Shown here piece after piece: positions 1-9,500 of a stretch of DNA of 41,377 nucleotides. The notes beneath the pieces are model-generated. The model was given only the letters and a program-made list of their open reading frames with translations, had not been told where the DNA came from and did not search any database. How positions within the stretch are numbered: the first letter of the stretch is position 1; every line of letters starts with the position of its first letter. The translations under genes and the position numbers were made by a program. The DNA comes from Tannerellaceae bacterium (GTDB taxonomy: Bacteria; Bacteroidota; Bacteroidia; Bacteroidales; Tannerellaceae), in contig JAIRZN010000040.1 of NCBI GenBank assembly GCA_031267205.1, positions 1 through 41,377 on the forward strand, written 5' to 3'.

Positions 1-582
1 ACCGTCCACTCGCTTGCAGGGCAAAACATGAGCGGCGCGGAGTTTATCGAAGCTTTCGGCCGGCCCCGCAATACGGGCTTCCTGACGGCAACCGACGGGG
101 AAGAAAACGGCGTGAGGAACACCATTTTAGCCTCTATCCATGGCGACCAGGCGGTGATGAACGGCCAGAGCGTCCGCCTCAGGCTAACGGAGGCCATGCG
201 TGTGGGAATGGAGATCATTCCCAAAGGCGCGTTGCTATCGGGAACGGCTAAGATTCAGGGAGAAAGGTTGTCGATAAGCGTCCGTTACCTTGAATACAGG
301 GCTACAATCCAGCCCGTCGCCCTGACGGTGTACGATACCGACGGGCAAGAGGGCATCTTTATCCCTAACCTCCAGGAACTGAGCGCCGCCAAGGAGGTTA
401 TCGCCAACATGGGAACCTCCGCCGGAACAAGTTTCAACATCAATAGCGACGCCGGCGAGCAGCTTGTCGCCGACATGGGACGTAACCTGATACAGGGCGT
501 TTCACAATTTACGGCAAAGAAACTCCGCGAAGTAAAAGTCCACCTTAAGGCCGGATACAAGGTATTCCTCCTTCCGAATTAA
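1..582 (+). CDS. traM: Conjugative transposon protein TraM, C-terminal part (cut by window edge)
   Basis: The reading frame is open from base 1, so the gene starts upstream of the window and only about 193 C-terminal residues are visible. The sequence matches the C-terminal domain of CTnDOT-type TraM. Recognisable stretches are VRLRLTEAMRVG, IPKGALLSGTAKIQGERL, VYDTDGQEGIFIPN, NMGTSAGTSF and the ending REVKVHLKAGYKV. TraM belongs to the mating apparatus of Bacteroidetes conjugative elements and is thought to work like VirB10 in the cell envelope. It ends normally with TAA at 580-582. In CTnDOT-like elements traN follows directly; here there is a 21-bp repeat array and then chromosomal-type genes, so the tra operon is interrupted or rearranged at this point. 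Identity is fairly sure; whether the element is intact cannot be judged. Confidence 0.88.
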   Translation, partial: TVHSLAGQNMSGAEFIEAFGRPRNTGFLTATDGEENGVRNTILASIHGDQAVMNGQSVRLRLTEAMRVGMEIIPKGALLSGTAKIQGERLSISVRYLEYRATIQPVALTVYDTDGQEGIFIPNLQELSAAKEVIANMGTSAGTSFNINSDAGEQLVADMGRNLIQGVSQFTAKKLREVKVHLKAGYKVFLLPN

Positions 583-593
583 GACCGTGTAGC

Positions 594-722
594 AATAAGT
601 CTTTAGACTTATTGAAAAAGTCTTTAGACTTATTGAAAAAGTCTTTAGACTTATTAGAAAAGTCTTTAGACTTATTGGAAAAGTCTTTAGACTTATTGAA
701 AAAGTCTTTAGACTTATTTGAA
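594..722. repeat. 21-bp tandem repeat array with palindromic core, 6 copies
   Basis: The motif GTCTTTAGACTT starts at 599, 620, 641, 662, 683 and 704, an exact 21-bp period. The first copy is a perfect inverted repeat, AATAAGTCTTTAGACTTATT at 594-613 (9-nt arms around TT). Later copies differ by one or two bases between cores (TTGAAAAA, TTAGAAAA, TTGGAAAA). It begins 12 bp after the traM stop codon. The period is exactly half the 42 bp seen in the other arrays of this window. It is open on the minus strand as a seven-residue repeat, which follows from the length being a multiple of three. No function is assigned. Confidence 0.97.
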
Positions 723-972
723 GGAAATCGAACAAATATTCACCATGCTCGTAATCCGGCAAATTAACTTACTTTTGTTCTCAAGAATTGGACAGGTAAA
801 TTATCGGAATTAAGAGGCAATATGGACACAGTTAGCATGGAATATCTTCCCAGCCATTGCCGGGGCGGGATAGGAAGGAGGGTCCGTAGCCGCGAGGCAT
901 CCGTTTATTCCGGTATACTTATCGTTCCCATAGCCGGTCGCATTTACTATTTTAACTACTAATACATATAAA
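723..972. other. Intergenic spacer before the ThuA-like gene
   Basis: About 250 bp between the 21-bp array and the lipoprotein gene. It holds one possible Bacteroidetes -7 element, TACTTTTG at 770-777, with no clear TTG partner upstream; if used it would give a leader of about 190 nt. A 46-codon ORF runs from ATG at 822 to TAA at 960-962 and ends 10 bp before the next gene. It resembles nothing I know and was not called. No tRNA or clear terminator hairpin was seen. Confidence 0.5.
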
Positions 973-1707
973 ATGAACAAATTGTATTTCTCATGTGCAT
1001 TATCTGCACTCCTTTTGCTGTTAAGCGATTGTTCCTGCAAAAAGGAAAACATCCGGCTGGCTTTCATATCAGGGATGAATCCTGAGTTTAACTACGAGTT
1101 GTACGCCCCGCTCTTAGAATCGGAAAACATAGAGTGGAAAGCCTATACGAACGAAGAATCGCAGGAATTGTTCAAACCGGAGCATTCCGGCGAATATGAT
1201 GTTATAGTTTTCTATGACATTTGCTTGGATGAATTTCCCGAAACCGGGAAGAAAGACCTCGTCGATGTGGTCAGCAAAGGTAAACCCGTATTCGTCCTGC
1301 ACGACGGCCTGCTTACCTATAATGAATGGCCGGAATTTGCCAAGATCGCCGGCATGAAGTATTTCATGAGCTCGCAAGACGTAGACGGCGTGGAGTATGG
1401 CGTATCTTTTTATAAGCATAAGCAGGAGCTTCCCATAACGGTTGTCGACAAGCAACATTTCATAACGCAAGGCATGGATGAGACGTTCGCCTTCCACGAT
1501 GAGATATACGACAGGCTGTGGAAATCGCCGGATATTCACCCGTTATGGACAACCACCCATCCGGAGAGCGAAAAGGTGGTTATGTATACCCATTCATACG
1601 GAAAGGCTAAGGTGGTCGGTATCGTAACAGGCCATGGCCCGGAGATATTTAACGACAAGAATTTCAAGCTTGCCTTCGAACGCTCTATCCATTGGTTGGT
1701 AAAATAA
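973..1707 (+). CDS. ThuA-like domain lipoprotein
   Basis: A 244-residue protein with a lipoprotein signal peptide: a hydrophobic LLLLL run and lipobox LSDC with Cys20, so it is probably anchored in the envelope. The body resembles the ThuA family (trehalose-utilisation type, class I glutamine amidotransferase-like fold). Features are a starting strand IRLAFISG, YDVIVFYDI in the second strand, GKPVFVLHDGLLTYNEWPEF, a central HFITQGMDETFAFHDEIY, and the closing GKAKVVGIVTGHGPEIFND before SIHWLV. In the family these correspond to HPIT.G and W.....GRVFY..LGH. ThuA-like proteins are linked to sugar or polysaccharide metabolism, but the reaction is unsettled. It stands between a repeat array and hypF, 56 bp before hypF, with no sugar genes nearby. 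Family call is fairly secure; role unknown. Confidence 0.75.
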   Translation: MNKLYFSCALSALLLLLSDCSCKKENIRLAFISGMNPEFNYELYAPLLESENIEWKAYTNEESQELFKPEHSGEYDVIVFYDICLDEFPETGKKDLVDVVSKGKPVFVLHDGLLTYNEWPEFAKIAGMKYFMSSQDVDGVEYGVSFYKHKQELPITVVDKQHFITQGMDETFAFHDEIYDRLWKSPDIHPLWTTTHPESEKVVMYTHSYGKAKVVGIVTGHGPEIFNDKNFKLAFERSIHWLVK

Positions 1708-1763
1708 AATATTCCGTCAAGGCCAATGATTAAACTCCCCGGACTTATCCGCGAATCGAGGAT

Positions 1764-4046
1764 ATGCCGGGGATAATGCTGCGGTATATGCACAGGAGGA
1801 TTTACATTCGGGGATTGGTGCAGGGCGTAGGCTTCAGGCCCTTTGTCTATCGCATCGCCATGGAGGAAGGCGTCCGTGGAGCGGTCGGGAATTATACCGG
1901 CGGCGTTGTCATTGACGCGGTCTTCCCTTCCGAAGGGGCGCTTGACCGTTTCTTACGGCGCGTTTGCGACGAGCGGCCGCCGGTGGCCTCGATAGACGGC
2001 GTCGAGGTCGGCCAGGGGCCCCAGGCGGCGGCTTACGACACTTTCGTCATCTCCCGCAGCAAGGATTGGGACGGTGATGTTACGCAGGTGGCGCCCGACA
2101 TCGCCGTATGCCCGGAATGTTTGAACGATCGCCGCACACAGGCCCGGAGGATGGGCTATCCCTTTATCAACTGCACTCACTGCGGGCCGCGCTTCTCTAT
2201 TGTGCGCGACCTGCCCTACGACCGGGGTCGGACGACGATGTCGGTCTTCGGCATGTGCGACGGCTGCCGCGAGGAGTACGAGACGGTATCCGACCGCCGC
2301 TTCCATGCCCAGCCTGTTGCGTGCAACGACTGCGGCCCCGCTTATTACGCCCTTTACCGTGGCGTGAGGATAAGCGACTACGGGGAGCTGCTCGGCCTTG
2401 CAGCCGGCCTGCTCGGTCAAGGCGAGGCGATAGCCCTCAAGGGCGTCGGCGGTTATCACCTGCTGTGCGACGCCCTCGACGGGAAGGCTACCGCCGCGCT
2501 GCGCGAGATCAAGGCGCGCGACACGAAGCCCTTCGCCGTCATGTTCCGCGACATGGAGACGTTACGCGCCTGGGCCGCCGTCAGCAAGGCGGAGGAAGCC
2601 TGCCTCGATTCATGGCGGCGTCCGATAGTGATAGTCAACCAGCTCCGCAGCCTTGCCCCGTCCGTTAATCCGGGCATGAAGACATTAGGCGTCATGCTGC
2701 CCTACATGCCTGTACACTACGATTTATTCCCGATGCTGGATACCCCCGCCCTTGTGGTGACGAGCGGCAATCGCGGCGATATGCCCGTAGCCGTTTCCGA
2801 GGAGGAGGCGGCAAGCCGGATAGCTAACGTCGCCCTCGTGGTGCATCACAACCGCGAGATACACAACCGCGTCGACGATTCTGTGGCGCAGGTATGCGGC
2901 ACGCTACCCTGCCTCATCCGCCGTGCGCGCGGGTATGCGCCGGAGCCTTTGACGGCAGGCATGGATACGGACGGCGCCTTAGCCTTCGGGGCCGAAGAGG
3001 CCAATACCTTCGCCATAGGCAAGGGCGATACGATCCTGCAAAGCCAGCATATAGGCGACCTGAAGAACTGGGAGACCTTCGGCTTCTACACAGAGGCTAT
3101 GGAGCGTTTCGCGAAGCTTTTCCGCTTCACGCCCCGGCTGCTTGCGTGCGACCTTCATCCCGACTACCTCTCTTCGCGTCACGCTGCGGACATGTCCGCC
3201 GCTACGGGCCTTCCGCTTGTGAGGGTGCAGCATCACCACGCCCACGCTGTGGCCTGCATGACGGAGTACGGGCTGCATCGCCCTGTGGCCGCTATCGTGA
3301 TGGACGGCTCCGGTCTGGGCGACGACGGGCGTGTATGGGGCGGCGAGTTTATGCTTTGCGACAGGGCCTCGTACCGTCGCCTCTCGCATCTTGAGTACCT
3401 CCCCATGCCCGGAGGCGACAGAGCGGCGCTGGAGCCGTGGCGTATGGCGGCGGCCTGCCTTTATACGTGGGGATTACCGTTTCCCGCAGGCTTTACCGCG
3501 AGGGTCGGACGGGAACGTATCGAACGCCTCTGCCGTATGATGGAGCGCGACGTATGCACGCCGCTTACCTCGTCAGCCGGCCGCATATTCGACGCCGTGG
3601 CCTCGTTGCTTGGCCTGTGCGACACGTCTTCGCGCCGGGCCGAGGCGCCGGTATTGCTTGAGCAGGCCGCTGCGGGCGTCGAGCGGCCGTACGTATTGGA
3701 TACGGAAGCGGAGGCGGTCTCGTTCCGTCCCGTTGTGGAAGCCATCCTTGAGGATATGGAGTGCGGGATGCCGGTCGGGTATATATCCGCCCGTTTCCAT
3801 GCCACGATGGCGCACCTGATTGTCGACAAGGCCGTGTCGGTGATGGAGCGCGAAGGCGTCGGCGAGGTGGTAGTTTCCGGCGGATGCTTTCAGAATAAAT
3901 ACCTTACGGAGATGCTTCAGGAGATGTTCGCCTCAAGGTCGATACCATTGTACGTTCCCTCGCGAGCGCCGGCGAATGACGGGGGGATATCCGTCGGGCA
4001 GCTCTCTTCGGCAGTCAGTCGAACTCGTACAACTCGGATGGAGTAG
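1764..4046 (+). CDS. hypF: Carbamoyltransferase HypF (hydrogenase maturation)
   Basis: A 760-residue full-length HypF. It uses carbamoyl phosphate and ATP to place a carbamoyl group on the C-terminal cysteine of HypE, the source of the CN ligands of [NiFe] hydrogenase. Domains in order: acylphosphatase (VQGVGFRPFVYRIA, about residues 10-95), paired zinc fingers starting with CPEC near residue 116 and ending CNDCGP, a YrdC/Sua5-like domain (LKGVGGYHLLCDA, TSGNRGDMP), and a Kae1-like C-terminal domain with HHHAHAVACM and MDGSGLGDDG. The start at 1764 has GAGG shortly upstream; ATGs at 1776 and 1788 are alternatives, all before the acylphosphatase core. No other hyp gene or hydrogenase subunit is in the window. 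Its 3' end overlaps the oppositely directed gene by 32 bp. Confidence 0.96.
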   Translation: MPGIMLRYMHRRIYIRGLVQGVGFRPFVYRIAMEEGVRGAVGNYTGGVVIDAVFPSEGALDRFLRRVCDERPPVASIDGVEVGQGPQAAAYDTFVISRSKDWDGDVTQVAPDIAVCPECLNDRRTQARRMGYPFINCTHCGPRFSIVRDLPYDRGRTTMSVFGMCDGCREEYETVSDRRFHAQPVACNDCGPAYYALYRGVRISDYGELLGLAAGLLGQGEAIALKGVGGYHLLCDALDGKATAALREIKARDTKPFAVMFRDMETLRAWAAVSKAEEACLDSWRRPIVIVNQLRSLAPSVNPGMKTLGVMLPYMPVHYDLFPMLDTPALVVTSGNRGDMPVAVSEEEAASRIANVALVVHHNREIHNRVDDSVAQVCGTLPCLIRRARGYAPEPLTAGMDTDGALAFGAEEANTFAIGKGDTILQSQHIGDLKNWETFGFYTEAMERFAKLFRFTPRLLACDLHPDYLSSRHAADMSAATGLPLVRVQHHHAHAVACMTEYGLHRPVAAIVMDGSGLGDDGRVWGGEFMLCDRASYRRLSHLEYLPMPGGDRAALEPWRMAAACLYTWGLPFPAGFTARVGRERIERLCRMMERDVCTPLTSSAGRIFDAVASLLGLCDTSSRRAEAPVLLEQAAAGVERPYVLDTEAEAVSFRPVVEAILEDMECGMPVGYISARFHATMAHLIVDKAVSVMEREGVGEVVVSGGCFQNKYLTEMLQEMFASRSIPLYVPSRAPANDGGISVGQLSSAVSRTRTTRME

Positions 4047-4821
4047 AACGTTTGAGGGTAGTCAGCGTTACGTCCTTGCCCACCCTTATCCCTTCGTTGA
4101 AGAGGCGTATGTCGACGGTCTTGTATGCGAGTTCGGGGTGGTTGTTGTCGCGGCTGAGATGGCATAGCCATATGTTTTTAAGTCCCGGATGATAGTGTGT
4201 TGCCAGGAACTCGGCCGTTTCGCGGTTGCTCAGGTGGCCGGTAGGGCTGGAGACGCGCTCTTTGAGGAAGGCGGGGTATGTGCCCGACATCAGCATTTCC
4301 TCGTCGTAATTAGCTTCAATGATAAGATGGTTAGCCCGGCTCATGTAGTCGCTCACCGTGGCGGTGATATGTCCTACGTCGGTAGCGAAGGTAAAGGCGT
4401 GATCGCCGAACTTTATGTGGTAGCCGACGTTATCGGCGCTATCGTGCGGCACTTCAAAGGCAGTGATATGTAGATCGCGTATCATGAACGGTTTTTCCTT
4501 CTCTACGATCTTGCGTGCGGAGGGGTTGATGACCTCGCTCACGTATCGGCTGTCGGCTATGGCGTTGTGTACGGCCTCCGTTGCGTAGACGGGGATATTG
4601 TGTTTTTCGCTAAGGTAGCCGGCCGTTTTGACATGGTCGGTATGGTCGTGTGTGACAAGCAAGGCTATGATGCCGGCGAAGTCGATCATGTTTTCTTTCA
4701 GCGTCCTTTTGATGGTTCTTATACCGATGCCGGCGTCGATGAGTATTCCGTATCCGGGAACGCCTATGTAGTAGCAGTTGCCGCTGCTTCCGCTTGCTAA
4801 GCTCAGGAAATATAGTTTCAT
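4015..4821 (-). CDS. WalJ/YycJ-like metallo-beta-lactamase fold hydrolase
   Basis: A 268-residue protein with the metallo-beta-lactamase fold. The metal-binding motif THDHTDH lies at residues 57-63. Further family features are LASGSSGNCYYI at the N-terminus, ILIDAG, the later FEVPHDSADNVGY and FATDVGH, and HLSRDNNHPELA near the C-terminus. This pattern fits the YycJ/WalJ group of single-domain hydrolases, probably acting on nucleic acid or a phosphodiester, with no proven substrate in Bacteroidales. It starts 8 bp after the asparaginase stop codon, so it is probably the last gene of the leftward operon. Its end overlaps the 3' end of hypF by 32 bp tail to tail. Confidence 0.85.
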   Translation of the reverse strand: MKLYFLSLASGSSGNCYYIGVPGYGILIDAGIGIRTIKRTLKENMIDFAGIIALLVTHDHTDHVKTAGYLSEKHNIPVYATEAVHNAIADSRYVSEVINPSARKIVEKEKPFMIRDLHITAFEVPHDSADNVGYHIKFGDHAFTFATDVGHITATVSDYMSRANHLIIEANYDEEMLMSGTYPAFLKERVSSPTGHLSNRETAEFLATHYHPGLKNIWLCHLSRDNNHPELAYKTVDIRLFNEGIRVGKDVTLTTLKRSTPSELYEFD

Positions 4822-4829
4822 GCTTGATT

Positions 4830-5891
4830 TTATTTATCAGGGATGGTTATCTCTCCGATAAGCGAACAATTCATGTGTTCCTTAACTTCTTCCGGCGTAA
4901 GGCCCTGTCCGAAGAGGAACATCAGCTTGGTCACGGCGCTTTCCGTCGTACTGTCGTATCCGCTGACGACGCCGGCCTCCATGAGCTTCTGGCCCGTTTC
5001 GTACCTCAGCATCTCAACGCTTCCGCCCACGCACTGCGTTACGTTGACTATAACCAAACCCCGTCCGACGGCCTCCCTCAGCATACTGATGAACCATTCG
5101 TCCCTTGGGGCGTTACCGCTTCCGAATGTTTCCATGACTACGCCTTTGAGGCCGGGCGTAGCGAGTATGTTTTCTATAATCTGCGGCGATATACCGGGGA
5201 AGAGTTTCAGTATTGCGATATTACGGTCGAGCATGAGGTGCGTCTTCAACGGTTTGCGCAGTTCGGGATAGTATATCTGCGTAGTATCGTATTTTATCGT
5301 TACGCCCGCGTGCGCCAGGGGTGGGTAATTGTAGGAGCGGAAGGCGTTGAAGTTATCGGCGTTGATCTTCCGCGTGCGGTTGCCCCTAAGGAGGGTGTTT
5401 TCGAAGAAGATGCACACTTCGGGAGCTACCGGCAGGCCGTTTTCATGCGCGGCGGCTATCTCGATGGCCGTTATCAGGTTCTCCTTACCGTCCGTACGCA
5501 GCACGCCTATGGGCAATTGCGAGCCGGTGAAGATAACCGGCTTGCTGAGGTTCTCCAGCATGAAGCTGAGGGCTGAGGCTGTGTACGACATCGTGTCCGT
5601 ACCGTGCAGTACGACGAAGCCGTCGTACAGGTGATAGTTGCCTGCGATTATTTCTACGATCTTCTGCCAGCCTTCAGGCCCCATTTCGGCCGAATCGGTC
5701 GGGGGATCGAACTGGTATGTCGAAACGGCGTATCCCAGCTTCTTCAACTCCGGCATATTATCTTTCAAATGTTGAAAATTGAATGATTCCAGGGCGCCTG
5801 TTTCCGGGTTTTCGATCATTCCGATCGTCCCTCCCGTATAGATCAACAGTATAGAGGCTTTTTCCTGTCTTGTGTTTGTATTTCCTGTCAT
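4830..5891 (-). CDS. ansA: Type I L-asparaginase
   Basis: A 353-residue L-asparaginase that hydrolyses L-asparagine to aspartate and ammonia. Both threonine motifs are present: TGGTIG from residue 19 and HGTDT at 96-100, followed by MSYTASALSF. Also visible are KPVIFTGSQLPIG with TDGKENL and the C-terminal subunit-contact region FGSGNAP. The length and the type I pattern suggest a cytoplasmic enzyme; no signal peptide is seen. A good promoter (TTTG at 5926-5929, TAAGTTTG at 5899-5906, minus strand) ends 7 bp before the ATG, implying a very short or absent leader. The next Met lies inside the first catalytic motif, so the start at 5891 is secure. walJ follows after 8 bp. Confidence 0.95.
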   Translation of the reverse strand: MTGNTNTRQEKASILLIYTGGTIGMIENPETGALESFNFQHLKDNMPELKKLGYAVSTYQFDPPTDSAEMGPEGWQKIVEIIAGNYHLYDGFVVLHGTDTMSYTASALSFMLENLSKPVIFTGSQLPIGVLRTDGKENLITAIEIAAAHENGLPVAPEVCIFFENTLLRGNRTRKINADNFNAFRSYNYPPLAHAGVTIKYDTTQIYYPELRKPLKTHLMLDRNIAILKLFPGISPQIIENILATPGLKGVVMETFGSGNAPRDEWFISMLREAVGRGLVIVNVTQCVGGSVEMLRYETGQKLMEAGVVSGYDSTTESAVTKLMFLFGQGLTPEEVKEHMNCSLIGEITIPDK

Positions 5892-5898
5892 AGGAGCG

Positions 5899-5929
5899 CA
5901 AACTTACATGAAATTCCGCTTAATTCAAA
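5899..5929 (-). promoter_or_regulatory. Promoter of the asparaginase gene (-33/-7)
   Basis: On the minus strand TTTG (5926-5929) and TAAGTTTG (5899-5906) are separated by 19 bp, matching the Bacteroidetes TTTG / TAnnTTTG pattern. The expected start of transcription lies within a few bases of the ATG at 5891. Confidence 0.6.
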
Positions 5930-5958
5930 GCTCGCGCGGCAAAAAACGGATTCGCGCC

Positions 5959-6585
5959 TCATTTGCGGCGCGGCGGGGACGGCGGTTTGAGGACGGGTAC
6001 GCTGATGTGGTATTTCACCGAAAGGATGCGGACTATGAATACGCTTATCGCCGCAAGGAACTGCGACAGGGTGGACGGTAGCGACAGCAGCGTGCAACCG
6101 TAATAGACAAATCCCCCGAAGACGCACGCCAGCGCGTATATGTCCTTGCGGAAAATCAGCGGCTCCTCGTTGATGAGTATGTCGCGAATCATGCCGCCGA
6201 AGGAGCCGGTGATGGTGCCCATAACGATAGCCATCCACATCGGGAAGCCGAACTCAAGCGTCTTCACCACCCCGACTATCACGAACAGGCCCAACCCTAT
6301 GGCGTCGAATATAAAGACGGTATTATCAAGCCGTATCACATACTTGCGGAACGCAATTACGAACAGCAAGGCCAAGCCGGAGACGATCAAGTACGAAGGC
6401 TGCTCCATCCAGAAGGGCGTAGCGTTGAGCAATACGTCCCTGACCGTTCCGCCGCCTACGGCAGTCACGAAGCCTACCACATAGGCCCCAAACCAGTCGA
6501 ACTCCTTGGCTGACGCCAGGCGGATGCCGCTTATTGCGAAGGCGAACGTGCCTGCATAGTCGCAAAACGATATAAAGTCTATCAT
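5959..6585 (-). CDS. TRIC-type cation channel (UPF0126/YicG family)
   Basis: A 208-residue, very hydrophobic protein with about seven predicted membrane segments in two related halves. Each half carries the family signature: GGGTVRD at residues 44-50 and GGMIRD at 130-135. Length and repeat structure fit the bacterial trimeric intracellular cation (TRIC) channel family, formerly UPF0126. Bacterial TRIC homologues form homotrimeric potassium-permeable channels in the inner membrane; the role in this organism is inferred. The tail ends in a basic, proline-rich stretch. It lies 10 bp downstream of metH and 67 bp upstream of the asparaginase gene, so it is probably transcribed with metH. Confidence 0.88.
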   Translation of the reverse strand: MIDFISFCDYAGTFAFAISGIRLASAKEFDWFGAYVVGFVTAVGGGTVRDVLLNATPFWMEQPSYLIVSGLALLFVIAFRKYVIRLDNTVFIFDAIGLGLFVIVGVVKTLEFGFPMWMAIVMGTITGSFGGMIRDILINEEPLIFRKDIYALACVFGGFVYYGCTLLSLPSTLSQFLAAISVFIVRILSVKYHISVPVLKPPSPPRRK

Positions 6586-6595
6586 GCCGTGTATA

Positions 6596-9500
6596 TTATT
6601 GTAGGTTCTTACCGAGCATCCGGCGGGCGTCGGCCGTTGTTATGTTGCGCCGGCGGGCGTAGTCGAGGAGCTGTTCCTCGTCGATGGCTCCGATCATGAA
6701 GTAGGAGGCTTCGGGATGGGCTATGTAGAGGCCGCTGACGGATGAGGTGGGGAGCATGGCGCCGTTTTCGGTCAGGCTTATGCCTATTTCGCTAAAGCCG
6801 AGCAGGCGGTCGAGCGTCGCGTTGAGCGATTGGTCGGGCAACGACGGGTAGCCTATCGCCGGACGTATGCCTTTGTACTTTGCCTGCCATACTTCTTCCG
6901 TCGACAGGGCTTCGTTTGGGGCGTATCCCCATAGTTCGCGGCGCACCTTGAGGTGCAGGTACTCCGACGCAGCCTCTGCAAGGCGGTCGCAAAGGCTTTG
7001 CAGGAGCATCGCCGAGTATGTGTCGCCTTCGGAATCAAAGGCCGACATCAGGGCTTCGGTTTCCGCTCCGGCGGCGAGGGCGAATGCGCCTATGTAATCC
7101 GCGCGTCCTGCCTCAAGAGGGAGTAGGTAGTCGGCAAGCGACTTGTATACGTCTTCGTCCTTGCGCGTTTGCTGGCGCAGGGTGGGGAAGACGAGGCCGT
7201 TTGCGCTCAGGGCGATGTCGTCGCCCGAACTGTTGGCTTGGAAAAAGCCGTATACGGCCTTCGCATAGCCTATGCCCATCCCCTCAAGGCGGTCGAGCAT
7301 AAGGATAGCGTCGTTGTATAGCTCGGCGGCCTCTTTTGCTTTGGAATGTTTCTCAGGGCCTGTCCCGTTTATGTCCGCATGGCCTCCGCTAAGCTTCCAT
7401 GTTGTGAAGAAAAACTTCCAGTTGATATACGGGCGCAGCGTATCTACCGTGATTCGGGGTATGACGTGCACGCCTTCGCAGGCGGGCTTTACCGGATGGT
7501 AGGCGGCGAGGTCGACCTTTGCCGGATGTTTCCTCGCATACGTCAGGGGGACGAGGTCGGCGGGGCGTCGGCTTAGCGAGAGGCGCAGCTTTTCGTACTC
7601 CTCATTGAGTGTGTTTATGAAAGCGGCGCGCGTTTCGGCGCGCAGTAGCTTGGAGGCTACTATGGGCCCTTGCGATGCGTCTAAGACATGCACTACGGGA
7701 TAGCTGTAATGGGGGGCGATCTTGACGGCCGTATGCAGTTTCGACGTCGTCGCGCCGCCTATCATGACGGGAATATCAAGCCCCGCCTTCTGCATTTCTT
7801 CCGTTACGCGCACCATCTCTTCGAGCGAAGGCGTAATAAGTCCCGACAGGCATACCAGATCGGGTTTTTCCTCTACGGCCGCGCGCACTATGACGTCCGC
7901 AGGCACCATTACGCCCAGGTCGATAACTTCGTAGTTGTTACAAGCCAGTACGATCGACACAATATTCTTTCCTATATCATGCACATCGCCTTTTACGGTC
8001 GCGAATATCACCTTGCCGGCCTTCGCGCTGCCTGTTGCCGTCTGCGCCGCTTCTATTGCGGGCTGAAGCAGCGACACGGCCTTCTTCATCGTGCGGGCTG
8101 TCTTGACTACCTGCGGAAGAAACATCTTCCCCTGCCCGAATAGCTCGCCTACCTTGTTCATACCGCTCATCAAAGGGCCGTCGATTATGGCCGTCGCACT
8201 CGCGTATGCGGTCAGGGCTTCGGCTATGTCTTGTTCGAGGAAGTCTGTTATTCCTTTGCGGAGGGCGTATTCGAGGCGTTCGGGTAGAGATGTTTCCCTC
8301 CAGGCTTCTATTCCGGCTATGCTTACGGCATTGTCGGGGTTCATATTTTGGGCGTAGGCTATGAGTTCGTCCGCTGCTTCGGGGCGGCGATAGAGGACGA
8401 CGTCTTCGAGCAGCGTGCGCAGCTCCGGGTCGATGTCTTCGTATGTGACTACCGACGACGGGTTGACTATTCCCATGTCCATGCCTTTGCCGATTGCATG
8501 ATACAGGAAGACGGCGTGCATGGCTTCGCGCAGTCGGTCGTTACCGCGGAAGGAGAAGGAGAGGTTGCTCACGCCGCCGCTCACCTTCGCGCCCGCGAGG
8601 TTATGTTTGATCCATTCGACGGCCATGATGAAGTCCCGGCCGTAGCGATTATGCTCGTCCATACCTGTGGCGATGGCCAGGACGTTAGGGTCGAAGATGA
8701 TGTCGTTGGGATTTATGCCCGCCTTTTCCGTCAGCAGACGGTAGGCGCGCTCGCACACGGCCGTCTTGCGCTCGAAGGAGTCGGCCTGCCCGCTTTCGTC
8801 GAACGCCATTACCACTACGGCTGCGCCTAACTGCCTTATGCGTTTTGCGCGAGCTATGAAGAGGTCTTCGCCCTCCTTGAGGCTTATCGAATTGACTATG
8901 CTCTTGCCTTGCGTACACATCAGGGCCTGCTCGATGACTTCCCAACGGGAGGCGTCTATCATAATAGGTACGCGCGCGATGTCGGGCTCGGAGGCTATGA
9001 GGTTGAGGAATGTCGTCATTTCTTTCGCGGCGTCGAGCATACCGTCATCCATATTGATGTCGATAACCTGGGCGCCGTCGTCTACCTGCTTACGCGCTAT
9101 GGCGAGGGCTTCCTCGTGCTTGCCTTCCTTGATGAGGCGGAGGAACTTGCGCGATCCGGCCACGTTGCACCGCTCGCCTATGTTGACGAAGTTATTTCCG
9201 GGCTTGACCACAAGCTCTTCTAATCCCGAAAGCCTCAGCGCAGCTTCGCGCACGGGCGGAATATGGGGCGCGGCGTCGCGGACGAGGGCGGCGTACTGCG
9301 CTATATGCGCCGGCGTCGTTCCGCAGCATCCGCCTACTATGTTCACAAGGCCCTCGTCGATAAAGGCCTTGATGTGTACAGCCATTGTCTGCGGCGTTTC
9401 GTCGTAGAGGCCGAAGCTGTCGGGCAATCCTGCATTGGGATAGGCGCTGATGAAGTAGGGCGCGACATTGGCAAGCTCCGCCAAGTAGGGCTTCATGTCG

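Noticed and set aside
594..722. Diversity-generating retroelement or retron template
   Set aside because: No reverse transcriptase gene and no adenine-biased variation were seen near any array.
822..962. 46-codon ORF before the ThuA-like gene
   Set aside because: It has a weak purine-rich stretch upstream but no recognisable sequence, and is short enough to occur by chance.
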